Assembly (NCBI GenBank): GCA_024741835.1
Contig: JAENRP010000263.1
Coordinates: 1-64,000, forward strand
Origin: Diplocarpon mali
Lineage: Eukaryota > Ascomycota > Leotiomycetes > Helotiales > Drepanopezizaceae
Length of the DNA stretch: 64,000 nucleotides
Reading direction: 5' to 3'
The position numbers and the translations under genes are program-made. The notes under the pieces were generated by a model. That model saw only the letters and a list, made by a program, of their open reading frames with translations, made no database searches and was not told the origin of the DNA. Positions within the stretch are counted from its first letter, which is position 1. Each line of letters starts with the position of its first letter. This document shows positions 22,311 through 33,079 of this stretch, piece after piece.

Positions 22311-23762
22311 CACTTACTAGCAAGTAGTCACTTATTATTAAGAGACTTATACTTATAAGCTCTTACTCTCTTATAATTATATTCATTTGTTTTCTCTTAT
22401 AAAGCGCACTATAGAAGCTTCTCCTTTTTTAAAAATATAAGATAGGTAATATTCCTAAGCTACTATTATAAGGCGCAACCCTCTCTTAGATTCTCTTAGC
22501 TAAGGCTAAGAGCTAAGATGCTATAGCTATAAGCTTTGCATAGATCTCCTCTTAAGAGAGGCCTACTGGCACTCCCTCGGCCAAAGGCCTACTAGCGAAT
22601 ATACTAGCAATAGCAAGGGCGAAGGCAAGAGGTGCAGCGATAGGGGCGGCAAGGGCAAGGGCAGCAGGGGCAAGGACGGGCGCGGCAACAGCAGGGGCCG
22701 GGGAGACAAATAGGGAGACTATAGCAGCGGCTGCGATAGTAGAAGCAGAGGGGACAGGAGCGGCGGCAACAGTAGGAGCGAACGGGTCTAAGCTAAAGGG
22801 GCTGGCAGCAAACGCAAATAGGATACTAAGAGTAAGAGAGGCAATAGTACTACTACTCGCAAAAGTAGCAGGCCCTCCTAGTACTAAGGTCCGATCGCTC
22901 CTATCTTTTAAAATCAGCTTAGAACTTAATAAGACTTAACAAAATATACTATAGAAGCTCTAGAGCGTACCCTTTACTATATTAAGTAGTAGTGCTACCT
23001 CCTCCTTAAAGGCGCTATAGGCGCAGGCTAATAAAATAGCCTCTTAAGAGGCAAAGAGAAGGCCGCTGGCTTACTAATAGCTATTGCTTAGTATAGTATA
23101 ATAGACGCAACGCATATTAAAGGTACTATTAAAGCATTAATAATCGAGATTACTAATACTCTTATATATAATATAGTATACGCACGCATTATTATATTCT
23201 ATTATAGGCTTTAGCATATAATGCGCAATAGGGGCGGGGCTCTTAGGCAGTAGTAGTAGCAGCGGCGGCAGAGGCGGCAAGGATAGCAGCGGCGGCTTAT
23301 TACTTAGCAGGCGCTAAGACGACTGGGCTAGGGTTCTTACTCCTTAAGGAGCGCTAGCGACCTAGCGCAAAGTTAGTATAATAACGCAGGGTACTAAGAC
23401 TCTAAGGGTCTTACTTTATAGGGATAGCTAGGGCTACGATAAGTAGGAGTTCCTTCTATATTTAAAAATTATTAATATAAAGACGATATTTTAAATAATA
23501 AAGGAGGGTTATTTTTAAAAGAAGGGAAGGAGAACCTTTGCGATAGAAATACTTTATAAGAAGCCTAATAGAGCACTAGCGTAAAATCGCAAAGATTCTT
23601 AAGCGCGCTTATTACCTATAGTAACCCTTCTTATTCTAAAAGGAACGACCTCTAAAGGGGCAGCACGTAAGATAGAGCCTCTTTTCTTTATAACTGCTAT
23701 TCTTTCTTTTATTTAATCTATATAGCTAAGCGATTTTAAGAGCATCGCCTAATTAAGAGGTA
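22311..23762 (+). other. Cop2 post-pol region with GC-rich, low-complexity core and a stop-poor frame
   Basis: About 1.45 kb between pol and the 3' LTR. At 22570-22810 and 23225-23345 the sequence becomes strikingly G-rich, purine-rich and poorly decayed compared with flanking DNA. The plus frame through 22561 has only TAA/TAG stops up to about 23500 and encodes a Gly/Arg/Ser-rich stretch (such as RGGKGKGSRGKD). A second plus frame over 22564-22937 has no stop at all and is Ala/Arg-rich; a minus frame is also mostly open. Low complexity can open several frames at once, so a third ORF is possible but not proven. Confidence 0.45.
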
Positions 23763-23960
23763 TATTATATAGAATAGGCAGAGTCTCCACTTATTCTAAA
23801 GACCCTCTATATAACTCTGCTAAGTTATAGACTCTCCCTTTTTCTTTCTAAAGTCTCCTTACTATATATATACTAAAGAATAATATAATCAATCATCTTC
23901 TCCTACTTCTGTAAGCCTCCTAAGCGACCTAATAAAGGCCCTCCAGCCAATCGCACTATA
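23763..23960 (+). repeat. 3' LTR of Cop2 (198 bp)
   Basis: It starts TATTATATAG and ends GCACTATA; followed by TSD ATAGA. Confidence 0.92.
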
Positions 23961-23965
23961 ATAGA

Positions 23966-25845
23966 CTATTCCTATCGTCCGCGAACTGCCTAAAGTATAA
24001 AACAACTTCGATATTATCATCCCTTTAATTAAAGCACCTATAGTAAAGGATATTCCTAAAATAGGTATAAGTAATAATAAGCCTCTACTATTAGAAAGCA
24101 GTTCCTTAGATAATAAGCCTACGGAACCTATAGCTGAACCTACGCCTTTAAAAAGGAATAGAGACCTAAAATTAAAAGATACCTTAGATAAGCGCAAGTC
24201 TAAGCGTATCTAAGCTATAATAGCGCATAGGATCTATAAACTCAAACTTCAATAGAGCTTTAATAAAGATAATGTGTTCTTAGCTACTAAGAGGATAATG
24301 AAAATCTTTCTTTTAAAGATATATAATAAAGCTATTAACGATTCAGAGAATAGAGTAATATAGAATAAGGCAATCTAAGAGGAGATAAGCTCTCTTATTA
24401 CAAATGGCATATAGATAGAGGAACTAATGCTAAAGGATATGAACCTAGTATTAACAAAGTGGGTCTTTATAATTAAGATATATGCAAATAGGACCTTAGA
24501 ATGTTATAAGGTAAGGCTTATAGCTAAAGGCTTCTTCTAATAGTATAGAAAAGACTACTTTAATATATTCGCATTAATAGTTCGCATAAATACCTTTCGC
24601 ATATTTATAGCAATAGTAGCTACTAAGAACCTTAAATACAGATAGTACGATATTAAGAATGCATTTACTAAAGCGATTATAAAGGAACGGATTTTTCTCT
24701 CTTAACCTAATGGTATTCTTATATATACTAGCTACTCTTTTTATATACTTCGCAGTATCTATAGGCTTAAATAATCAGCCTATAATTAGAACCTCTTATA
24801 TAGCTCTGCTTTAATGGAAATGGGATTCATTTAAAGCTTAGCTAACCCTTATCTATTTACTTATATTAAGCGTAGAATCAAGTTGCTACTATATATCGAC
24901 GATATTGCTATAGCTGCGAAAACGACTACTTAATTGGATTGGTTCTTTATAATAATTTAGAAACGTTTTAATACCAAGGATCTAAGGGGAATTTATAAGA
25001 TCCTTAGTATCTGTATTATAAGGAACCGCTCTACTTAAGAACTCTAATTGGATTAAGAGCAGTATATTAAGAAGATCCTAGATTGAATAAGACTTTCTAC
25101 TTATACTTTTAACTTTAAGCTAAAGCGTACTCTAATTAAAGGAAAGTATAATAAGTTAAAGCCTATTAATAAAAATAAGCAAAGAGGAAATTTAAAGAAG
25201 TACTAATAGGATATTAAAGCGATTATATATACTATAGTATATATAAGACCAAATATCGCCTTTATTATTAAGTAACTTAGTCAGAACTTAAAGGATCTAA
25301 CGATTCGATATAAGAATGCAATTAAGCGATTTAAAAGGTACCTTCGATCGATAATTATATAAAAGGTAAGATATAGATTAATGAAATATATAAGCGCAAA
25401 GCTTAAGGTATATACCGATTCCGACTAGGCAAATATGAAAGGTTAGAAAAGTATATTTAAAAGCGTAATAATGCTATATAGTAGACCTATATTATAGGGA
25501 AGTAAGAAGTAGAAATCAGTAGCTATCGCAAGCATTAAGGCCGAATATATATTAATATTATCAAATTGCAAATAAGGATTATAAATCGCTTAAGTTTTAA
25601 AAGATATAGGTTTTGCTAAATGTATTAGATAAGATAAGAGCTATATTAATCTTTAAGTAGATAATATAAAGGCGATTGCACTTATAAAGAATCTATACTT
25701 ATATAAGCGATCGAAATATATTAATATTACCTACTACTTTATCTACAACCTTATTATAAAGAATAAGTTATTAATTACCTATATCCTAACCAATCGAATA
25801 GTAGTAGATGGATTTATAAAGCTATTAAAGACAGTTGCAAAGTTT
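23966..25845 (+). pseudogene. Cop1-B RT and RNase H
   Basis: Continues after Cop2. RT spans about 24420-25080; the box at 24892-24903 reads YIDD with both catalytic Asp kept. RNase H spans about 25380-25830 and ends VDGFIKLL. TAA/TAG stops are frequent. Confidence 0.9.
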
Positions 25846-26195
25846 AAAGCATTTAAAGATATACTAAAGTTGCAAAAGATAGTAGGGGCTTAGCAAGCTT
25901 AAGGATAACTCTTAGGCCCGCCTTGCGAGTTAGGTCATATAGTCTTATAAAGGAAAGTTTTTAAATCGACTCCTAGGCCTGGACTGCAAGTTAAGTTATA
26001 TAATCTTATAAAGGAACGCTTTTAGGAAAATTGACTCCTAGTCCTGCCCTATAAATAGAGTTTGATAATTTTAATAGAGGTTGCTATTAATTGATTGTTT
26101 TTAATTTAAAGAGATACTTAAGAGTTGGATTAGCGCAAAAGGATAGTTATTATTTTCCTAACTATAGGTTAATTAAAGTAAGGTCTAAGTAGGGG
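25846..26195 (+). other. Cop1-B 3' tail with three PAL copies
   Basis: PAL at 25908-25930, 25969-25991 and 26034-26056 (61 and 65 bp apart, not multiples of three, so probably beyond the pol stop). Repeats around them share AGTCTTATAAAGGAA. Confidence 0.85.
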
Positions 26196-26390
26196 TATTA
26201 AGATAGGTGATATAGCTATTACTCTAATGTATTATCATATAACCCTATTGCTTAATCAATAAGATATTGATACGTATATAGCTATAGGGAAGAAAGGGGT
26301 AACCTTCCTTCCCTAACTCTTATTAATATATCGACTATCGACCTTTAGAAGTTTCCCTTACCTACTACGCCGACTCACTTAAGCTCAATA
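26196..26390 (+). repeat. 3' LTR of Cop1-B (195 bp)
   Basis: It starts TATTAAG and ends CTCAATA; followed by TTAAA, the TSD matching 3610-3614. Confidence 0.92.
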
Positions 26391-26766
26391 TTAAAGATAG
26401 TTGCAAAGTTCAAAGCGTTTAAAGATATACTAGGGTTATAGAAGATAATAGGGGCTTAGCAGGCTTAAGGACGACTCCTGGGCCCGCCCTGCGAGTCAGG
26501 TCATATAGTCTTATAAAGGAAAGTTTTTTTTTAAGATCGACTCCTAGGCCTAGACCGCGAGTCAAGTCACGTAGTCTTATAAAGGAACGCTTTTGGGAAA
26601 ATTGACTCCTAGTCCTGCCTTATAAGTAGAGTTTGGTGATTTTAATAAAAGTTGCTATTAATTGATTATTTTTAATTTAAAGAGATACTTAAGAGTTAGA
26701 TTAGCGTAAAAGGATAGTTATTATTTTCCCAACTGTAGGTCAATCGAAGTAAGGTCTAAGTAAGGG
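26391..26766 (+). other. Cop1-A 3' tail with three PAL copies
   Basis: Continues the Cop1-A pol end broken at 3614. PAL at 26474-26496, 26540-26562 and 26605-26627. The first is nearly undecayed. Confidence 0.88.
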
Positions 26767-26961
26767 TATTAAGATAAGTAATATAGCTATTACTCCGATG
26801 TATTATTATATGACCCTATTACTTAGTCAGTAGGATATTAATACGTATATAGCTATAGGGAAGAAAGGGGTAACCTTCCTTCCTTAACTCTTACTAATAT
26901 ATCGACTATCGACCTCTAGAAGTTTCCGTTACCTACTGCGCCGACTAACTTAAGCTCAATA
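26767..26961 (+). repeat. 3' LTR of Cop1-A (195 bp)
   Basis: Same 195-bp LTR, ends CTCAATA. It is followed by minus-strand Cop1-F integrase beginning ACCTT, the predicted TSD. Confidence 0.92.
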
Positions 26962-28272
26962 ACCTTTGTATATTATAGTTAGTTTATAATAAACTCCTTA
27001 TTTTACCTATTTATTAAGCTTTGCTTTAATCTCTAATGCGTTATTAGACCTAATAGCTATTAGCTTCAACTAGGTCCAGCGTTCCTTTATCACTTTCTAA
27101 GTTTCTAGCTTTTTTATAAGCTTAGATTTGGTCCTAGTGCAAATAGTCTATATCTATTAAGTAGAGTTATCTACTATTTAAGAAAACTAATTGTTTCCTT
27201 TAATTAAAGTTATAAATAGTCTAATAGTATTAATAGATATTAGCGCTAGTATCGAATCTTTCTATAGACTAAGCTTAATTTGCGTCCGATTTTGAAGTTT
27301 TATTAGCTTACAAATTCGGTATACTAAACGATCCTTTAGTACTTAGATCTTCTATTTTAAGGTCAAGACCTTATATAGGCCCTTTAATTTCTTTAGCCTT
27401 AGATACGCGAATCTTCTATATATTAGCTAATACCTTAATAGGCTTTCGGCTTCTAATAGCTTTAATAGCTTATTATTAATTGATACTTTATTATTAGCAG
27501 TTAAAAAGGATTAGTAATAGTAGTTTAAGGTTTTACTATTTTCTAATTATAAGCCTAGCTTAAAAGTCGTTTTTAATAAAACCGCAAGATCTACTTATAG
27601 TCCTGGCTTAGGAGTCGATTTCCTAGAAATAGCAAGATCTACTTGCAATCCTAGCTTAAAAGTCATTTCTAATAAATTCGCAAAGTTTACTCGCAATCCT
27701 AGCTTAAGAGTCATTTCTACAAATTTCACTTGCGATCTTAGCCTAAGAGTTATTATTAGTAAATCTATAGAATCCACTTATAATCTTAGCCTAAGAGTCA
27801 TTTCTATTAAATTCACTTATAATCCTAGCTTAAGAGTCATCTTTAAGAATATATTGCATTTTACTTATAGTTCTAGCTTAAGAGTCATTTTTACAAATTT
27901 CACTTACGATCCTAGCTTAAGAGTCCATCTATTCTCCCTATCCTTGCTTAATTGTATTAAGGTAGAAAGTGCACTTTCCTTAAAGGAATCCACTTATAGG
28001 TCTGGCCTAAGAGTCAATTTCTATAATATCACCTTTAAGATAATATAAAGTCTATCTTTGATTTTAGCTTTAAAAATCACTTTATAATTATTATTTATAA
28101 ATTATATAAATTGATTATTAAAAACTCTTATATAATTTAACTCTATATAGATCTTATAATTAAATAAAAGATTAATACTTAAGTTAGGTATAAGGAGAAC
28201 ATTTTACAAAAGGAAAGAAATACTAGCGATATTCATCTCTTCTATACCTATTGAGTCTATATATAACCTTCT
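26962..28272 (-). mobile_element. Cop1-F: minus-strand Cop1 fragment, the host of all other elements
   Basis: Read on the minus strand it runs from the protease region (28272 to about 28020) through a 10-copy PAL array to integrase (27540 to 26962), homologous to Cop1-B 5490-6960. It is cut on the left by Cop1-A and on the right by Cop3-D (TSD candidate CTTCT, 28268-28272). The rest should lie beyond both window ends. Confidence 0.88.
27545..28014 (-). repeat. PAL array, 10 copies, in Cop1-F
   Basis: Copies start (plus coordinates) at 27545, 27593, 27641, 27689, 27728, 27776, 27815, 27863, 27902 and 27992. Spacings read backwards are 90, 39, 48, 39, 48, 39, 48, 48, 48, identical to Cop1-B. 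Both strands give open peptide frames here because the unit is palindromic. Confidence 0.93.
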
Positions 28273-28446
28273 TATCGTACTGTATTTAGAGGTGGATTCT
28301 CAGTAGTGGCAGAAGCTTGTAAAATTCTACTCTAACTGTATATCTGAGCTCCCTTTATAAAAGTGCTCCGTGGCCACTTCAAGGGTATATTATATAAGCC
28401 AGTCCTTAGAGGCCTTAGCGCCTAAGGCTCCTTATAGCGCAATATA
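28273..28446 (-). repeat. Probable 3' LTR of Cop3-D (174 bp) with a large inverted repeat
   Basis: On the minus strand CCTAGGGGG, the same polypurine tract as in the TRIM, precedes TATATTGCGC (LTR start), and the LTR ends GTACGATA. The ends resemble Cop2/TRIM ends after decay. Inside, GGGTATATT at 28384 pairs with AATATACCC at 28441 and further complementary blocks form a hairpin of about 65 bp. No second LTR copy is in the window, so the ends are inferred. Confidence 0.6.
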
Positions 28447-29023
28447 CCCCCTAGGTGAGAAGCAGCTTCCAGCTGGGCTTAGCTATAACTAGCGCTAGAT
28501 CTAGTATATAAGACTCCTTTATTATACTCCCTAGCTTTTAGAATAATGAAAATTGCTTAACAAAGCTGTAATAAATAAGAGAGGGAGCGCGGTTCCAGGT
28601 GCTTCCTCTATAGAATGGAAGCCTCTATAGAATGGAAACTAAATCAGGTGACAAAGGAAAGTCAATAAAGGCAGCGCGCTTATAAAAGTACGCGTTTTTT
28701 CCCTTATAAAGCTTTCCTTCCTTATACTTCTTCAAATAATCACTTTAAAAATGGAGAATAGCAATAATAACTCTAAGGAGCGCCCTACTAGGGCTACTAC
28801 TATACGCTTCCTAATTATGCTCCCTTACTCCTGCTAATAGACTTATAGTAAAGTCGTTATACTTGAACATAGCTTAAAGCTTCTTAGCGCGGCAGATAGC
28901 AAGAGGATGATAACGCGCTTAAGACGTTCGACGTAGTAATACCCCTAAGAGGAAGCGCGCTCCCTCCCCTCCCTGCTACCCCTTAGGCCGTGGTTCCTAG
29001 AACACCGGCGGTCCCCTCTGCAG
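28447..29023 (-). other. Post-pol region of Cop3-D, left piece, with a stop-poor antisense frame
   Basis: Less decayed, GC-richer DNA between the Cop3-D pol and 3' LTR. On the plus strand ATG at 28751 (MENSNNN) opens a frame with only TAA/TAG stops. It ends in phase at 29023 and continues in phase at 51006 after GyX-M is removed. A role as antisense ORF is possible; the frame also stays open over RNase H antisense, which weakens the case. A small direct repeat (TCTATAGAATGGAA twice, about 28606-28633) lies just upstream. Confidence 0.35.
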
Positions 29024-29270
29024 TATAAAACTGAGGGGAGACAACACAAGAATAGGCCTAAGGGAAGACCTAAAAACAAAAGGAGGAAGCACCATAAGCG
29101 GGCTCTCTTAGACAAGATGTTAGGAACAAGTCCTAAGTATAGGGTATATTTAGTACTTATAGCGACGCGCGCTTATCTCTATATATAAAAGAGGCCCTTT
29201 TTATCCTCCTATCGGCCTTGCCCTATCATATGATATATATTATAAGACCTATCTATCTTAGGTCTCTATA
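29024..29270 (-). repeat. 3' LTR of GyX-M (247 bp)
   Basis: In plus coordinates it runs from TATAAAACTG to GGTCTCTATA (reverse complement of TGTAGAGACC). Same length as the LTRs at 50755-51001 and 59402-59648. Confidence 0.9.
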
Positions 29271-29605
29271 TATATTTTAAATAACAAAAGTAGTAGCCCC
29301 TACTACTATTAGTAAAGAATATAAAACAATATAGGTTAAGGCAATAGTATATCAATCACTAATAAACCTTAAGTGCGAGAAAACTAATATATTAAAAGGC
29401 TTAAACTAAGGCTATATTATTATTAAAGGTAAAAAGGAAAAAAAAAGAAGAGTTTTTTTTTTNNNNNNNNNNNNNNNNNNNNNNNNNNNNTTATATACGC
29501 TTTTCACCTATAGGCCAGGCCTAGGAGTTAGAAAACGAAACTAGTAAAACAAATAAACAAGCTATAAAGTCGTAAAAACAATTAAAAATAGTACTAACCT
29601 AGATG
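29271..29605 (-). other. GyX-M 3' end: non-coding, PAL copy and assembly gap
   Basis: No gene. Contains 28 N at 29463-29490 next to runs of A and T, and PAL at 29506-29528. GyX-E has the same combination (PAL, gap, poly-A) near its 3' end. Confidence 0.75.
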
Positions 29606-32600
29606 TCAATTTTCCTTAGTTCTCTTTAAAGGATAAGGAGAACTATTATTAGATAATACTCTCTTTATAAAGCGCTTACTTCTTCTTAATAGTTTACTAT
29701 TAGTGTCGGAAGAGTCCGGTCTTAGTATTATAAGAGCTTTAGTATTTTATAAAGATGCTAGTATAGTTTGATAGCTTCTACTAATAGGAAAGGAGACTTA
29801 TATTATAGTATTATTATTATTATCCTCTTTATTATTATTATCCTCCTCTAAAGAGTCTTCTGCTACTAAAGGGGATAAGGCAGGTAATTTAATAGATAAT
29901 ACTTCCTTTTCTTTACCTTTAGTTAATACAAGTTGCGGGCTAGGCCTAGGAGTCGTATCGGAGGGTTTAGCATAAGGTTTCTTAATACTATACTTTTTAA
30001 GAAGGATTATCTTATCGATCATATTATTAGCCTTAATATTATCATTAGTGCCTTTCGTCTTAGTCTAGGACTTATCCTTATACAGTTATAGCTCTAACTA
30101 TTGAATTAGCTTCTAAGTATAAGTGAAATTATTAAAAAGTTCCTACTTATACTTCTTTAAATATATTATTAACTAAGCTATATCTTTAAAGAATAACTCC
30201 TTTATTATTATTACTACTAATAGATCGTTCTATAGCTGTTTCCCTATAAGTGCCTTTAATAGTAGGCCTCCTTTTATTATATTAAGCGTTATATGAAATT
30301 TGGCTAACAATTCTCTAGCAATACTCCATCTCGCAGTACTAGGTCTCTTTATACTAATAGAATCGATAAGAAAATCTTCTAAGTCTATGCTATTCTCTAG
30401 TGAGTTATTGCTAACAACTTCTATATAGTTATTACTAATAGTAAAAAAGCTACCTTTTCCTAGTTCTCTAGCAGACTCTATATTAATAAACGTACCTTAT
30501 CTAATAAATATAGAGAATAGAGTCGTCTCATTAGAGATATACTCCTTTAGAAGTATCTTCTCTCTAGTATTCAATTCTTTCCATTATACTACATTTCGAG
30601 CCAGATTTAATAAGATCCACTAAGCATTCTTAAAGCGTTAGGGTATAAGATTTGATAATTTATAGGATTTTTCCTAAATAGCGAATTCTCTAGTCGATTA
30701 TTTAGCTGCCAGAATCATATAGTAGTTAATAGTTCTATTATTAGGTAGATTGACCCGCGAGCCAGGCCTAAAAGTCAATCTTATAAATCTTATATTAATA
30801 TTAATCTTAATAGTAATAACTCTCGAGTAGTAGTCAATTCTAATAAACTATATAAGCTTAAGATACATCACTAGTTTATATAAAGACTTATATCAAGTTA
30901 GCAAAGCACTTAGGTACAATCTATAATATATCCTTAGTATCTATTATATTAAGCTATAAGTTATATTATAAAGGTAGGCAGAGGGAAGGTTTGGCTTCTT
31001 ATCTAAGGTCCAGAAGTAGTATTAGTACATTTCTAGTTCTTCTTATACTAATATTAAAAATGAATTCTTTCTACAATTACTATAACCATACGTGCGTATA
31101 GCGCTTAAAAAGGCATAGTTAAACAACTTAGGCATATTTAAAAAGCCTTTGCTATAGAATAATATAAAGTTATTAATAGTCAGTATAGCATTATACTAAG
31201 CAAGGGTCTATACGATATTATAGAACAATTTAAGGGCTTTAGGTGCTACTCTAAACTTAAAGAAGCCTAATAATATATCCTTCTTAACTTAGTTTACCCT
31301 TTTATTACTAGTGGCTATAATTGTATAATTTCCTAAATGTAATAAAAATAAAGTCAGATTAAAAGCGGTGCAAAATTTGTAAATATTAGATGATATATCT
31401 TTATTAGTAAGGCCTATTATTACCAATCCATAGTACTACGTATATTAGCGTTTATAAAAGGCGTAAAACTTTTCAAAATTAAAGTCCCTAAACATTCCTA
31501 TTATAAACTTTGCAAGTCTTATCTTCATTTCTAATATTACTACTATTTTAAAACTATCACTATACTATAGTATCATCTTTATATTAAAGGGGACCTGATA
31601 ATATTCTATAGAAATAATATTCGTATTAACTTCGGATTTCTCCTTAAGAATATAAAAGTTACCCTTCAATTTCTTATACTTAATAAAGAACTATATAATA
31701 TTATCTATAGAAAATTCGTCTTATAGCAGTTTTATAATCTACTTAACGGCTCTTATCGTCCCTTCTTATACTAATAAGACTTCTCCCTAACCTTCTTTTC
31801 TTAAACGCTTTATTATTAACTTATAGAATTTAAGAATAAATTTTTATAAGTTATTAGGAAAAGATTGCATAATATCAGTAGTATCCTTCTTAATATTATT
31901 AAAAATTTCTAGCATATTAGTAATAGTGCCTATTTCTTTATTAGACAAATCATCTTCTAAGTCTATAATATTATATATATTAACTTATAGGCTAGGCCTG
32001 CGAGTCATTTTCTTTACTATTAGTATTTAAGGTATTCGAGGCATTTCTAGGGATAGTGACTTAAATTCGTCCGAGTCGGAGGATTGGTAGTTAGGCAGGT
32101 TAGCTACTTAAGTTCCTAGTATCATAGGCACCTCTAGCTTAAGGACATCCTCTTTACGTGCTAATTCCACTTATATGCCAGGCCTATAAGTCAAATTCTC
32201 TTTGTTAGTTATTCCTATTAAGGGTAGTAGCATTCTTAAAGTAATAGGAATAATAAACTCCTATCTCTCTAACTTATTATTAAAGTAATTTATAATATAC
32301 TTAATAAGATAAGTCATCTTTTCTTTTATAATAAGTAGACTATATTATAACTATTAAAGGCTAAGTATATTTAAAACAATTTAGTTAAAAAGTGCAAAAT
32401 TATTATACTATAAAGGTTCATCTTTTATAGTCTAAATAGTAGAGTGTATAATAGTACTTAAAAACCTAACAAATTTTCTACCTTTAATACTATTTCCCTA
32501 TAGCTTTTTTATACCTTCTTAAATAGTAAAATAATTCAATACCTATATGGCCTTTACTATAGGTTAGTATATCTTAAAGATTTTGCCAAGCCCTTATAAG

Positions 32601-33079
32601 GCGTTATTAGTAGTAATATCGGTTATAAAGTAGGTTTAGAAAAGTGTACTATAGGTGCTACTTATAAATTGCAATAATCTTTTTATACACTTATTCTTCT
32701 TATTTCAATTTTTCTAAAACAAATCTATTAAATTAGCATACCCTTAATATTCTTATAGAAATTTTTTATAATCGATCCCTTTTATCTTAAGCTTATTCTT
32801 AAGAAAATCATCAAAGCTTAAAAATCCTTCTTCTATAGTAGAAATTCTATAATTTAATACTTCTATAAATGAGTTTAAGAATACTTGCTATTCTATTTCA
32901 CCTAACGTTTTATAAGTACTTACCATATCTTCTAATAATCTTAAAGCTTTTCTATCTTATGAAAAGTTACCCTCTAATATTAGTTCGTTATTAGCAGTAT
33001 TTAAGGGTTTGCTACCCGAAGCTACAACTAATATATTCTTCTTAAGTATGGCTTTCTTGCTTAAGCTCAGTAGTACTAT
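29606..33079 (-). pseudogene. xorf1: large unknown reading frame downstream of GyX-M pol
   Basis: Start taken at 33079 (ATA, decayed ATG, aligned with the ATG of xorf2); the frame keeps one phase for 1157 codons to a TGA at 29606. The interrupting codons I saw are TAA/TAG, about forty, as expected from Gln/Trp. It is homologous along its length to xorf2: for instance RAVKxI-LL---DEFSIDNII followed by ILKEK here matches RAVK-LILNKFALIDII and ILREK there, and LRIYYRLYL occurs in both. No signal peptide; predicted largely helical, with an acidic Asn-rich tract near codons 1080-1093 and a basic tract near the end. Four PAL units are in phase. I do not recognise a family; it is not pol. Confidence 0.7.
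29931..32191 (-). repeat. Four in-frame PAL copies in xorf1
   Basis: Positions 29931-29953, 30753-30775, 31983-32005 and 32169-32191. They read TPRPSPQLV, TFRPGSRV, TRRPSLQV and TYRPGI-V in the xorf1 frame, at about codons 1043, 769, 359 and 297. Confidence 0.88.

Larger units (their letters stand above)
16365..23960 (+). mobile_element. Cop2: complete second-family Ty1/copia element (7596 bp)
   Basis: Two 198-bp LTRs (16365-16562, 23763-23960) are flanked by ATAGA (16360-16364, 23961-23965). The primer site GTTATAAGTCC follows the 5' LTR directly, again the half initiator tRNA-Met type. One long polyprotein (16768 to about 22310) is followed by an unusual 1.4-kb region before the 3' LTR. 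No PAL copy was found. Inserted in the Cop1-B integrase-RT linker. Confidence 0.93.
3615..26390 (+). mobile_element. Cop1-B: complete Ty1/copia element carrying three nested insertions
   Basis: Two 195-bp LTRs (3615-3809, 26196-26390) and TSD TTAAA define it. The internal sequence is split by Cop1-C (6718-15197, TSD GCATT), TRIM-2 (15726-16223, TSD TCTAT) and Cop2 (16365-23960, TSD ATAGA). Removing these with one TSD copy each leaves about 6187 bp with uninterrupted copia order: PBS, leader, gag, protease, PAL array, integrase, RT, RNase H, LTR. The host sequence rejoins exactly at each junction when compared with the sister copies A and C. Confidence 0.93.
357..26961 (+). mobile_element. Cop1-A: Ty1/copia element, visible as 357-3614 and 26391-26961
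   Basis: The left piece holds the end of a PAL array, integrase, reverse transcriptase and RNase H. It is interrupted at 3614 by the complete Cop1-B with TSD TTAAA (3610-3614 and 26391-26395). The right piece continues the last pol codons and the 3' tail, and ends in the 195-bp 3' LTR. The base after that LTR starts ACCTT, the expected TSD; its partner should lie left of the window. Cop1-A sits in the minus-strand element Cop1-F. Confidence 0.85.

Noticed and set aside
27545..28014. CRISPR-like regular repeats
   Set aside because: The units are palindromes inside a eukaryotic polyprotein frame, spacers are repeats of one another, and no cas genes exist here.
29012..29041. Inverted repeat CCCCTC...GAGGGG around the left GyX-M boundary
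   Set aside because: It spans the junction between Cop3-D and the LTR, so it arose by chance at insertion.
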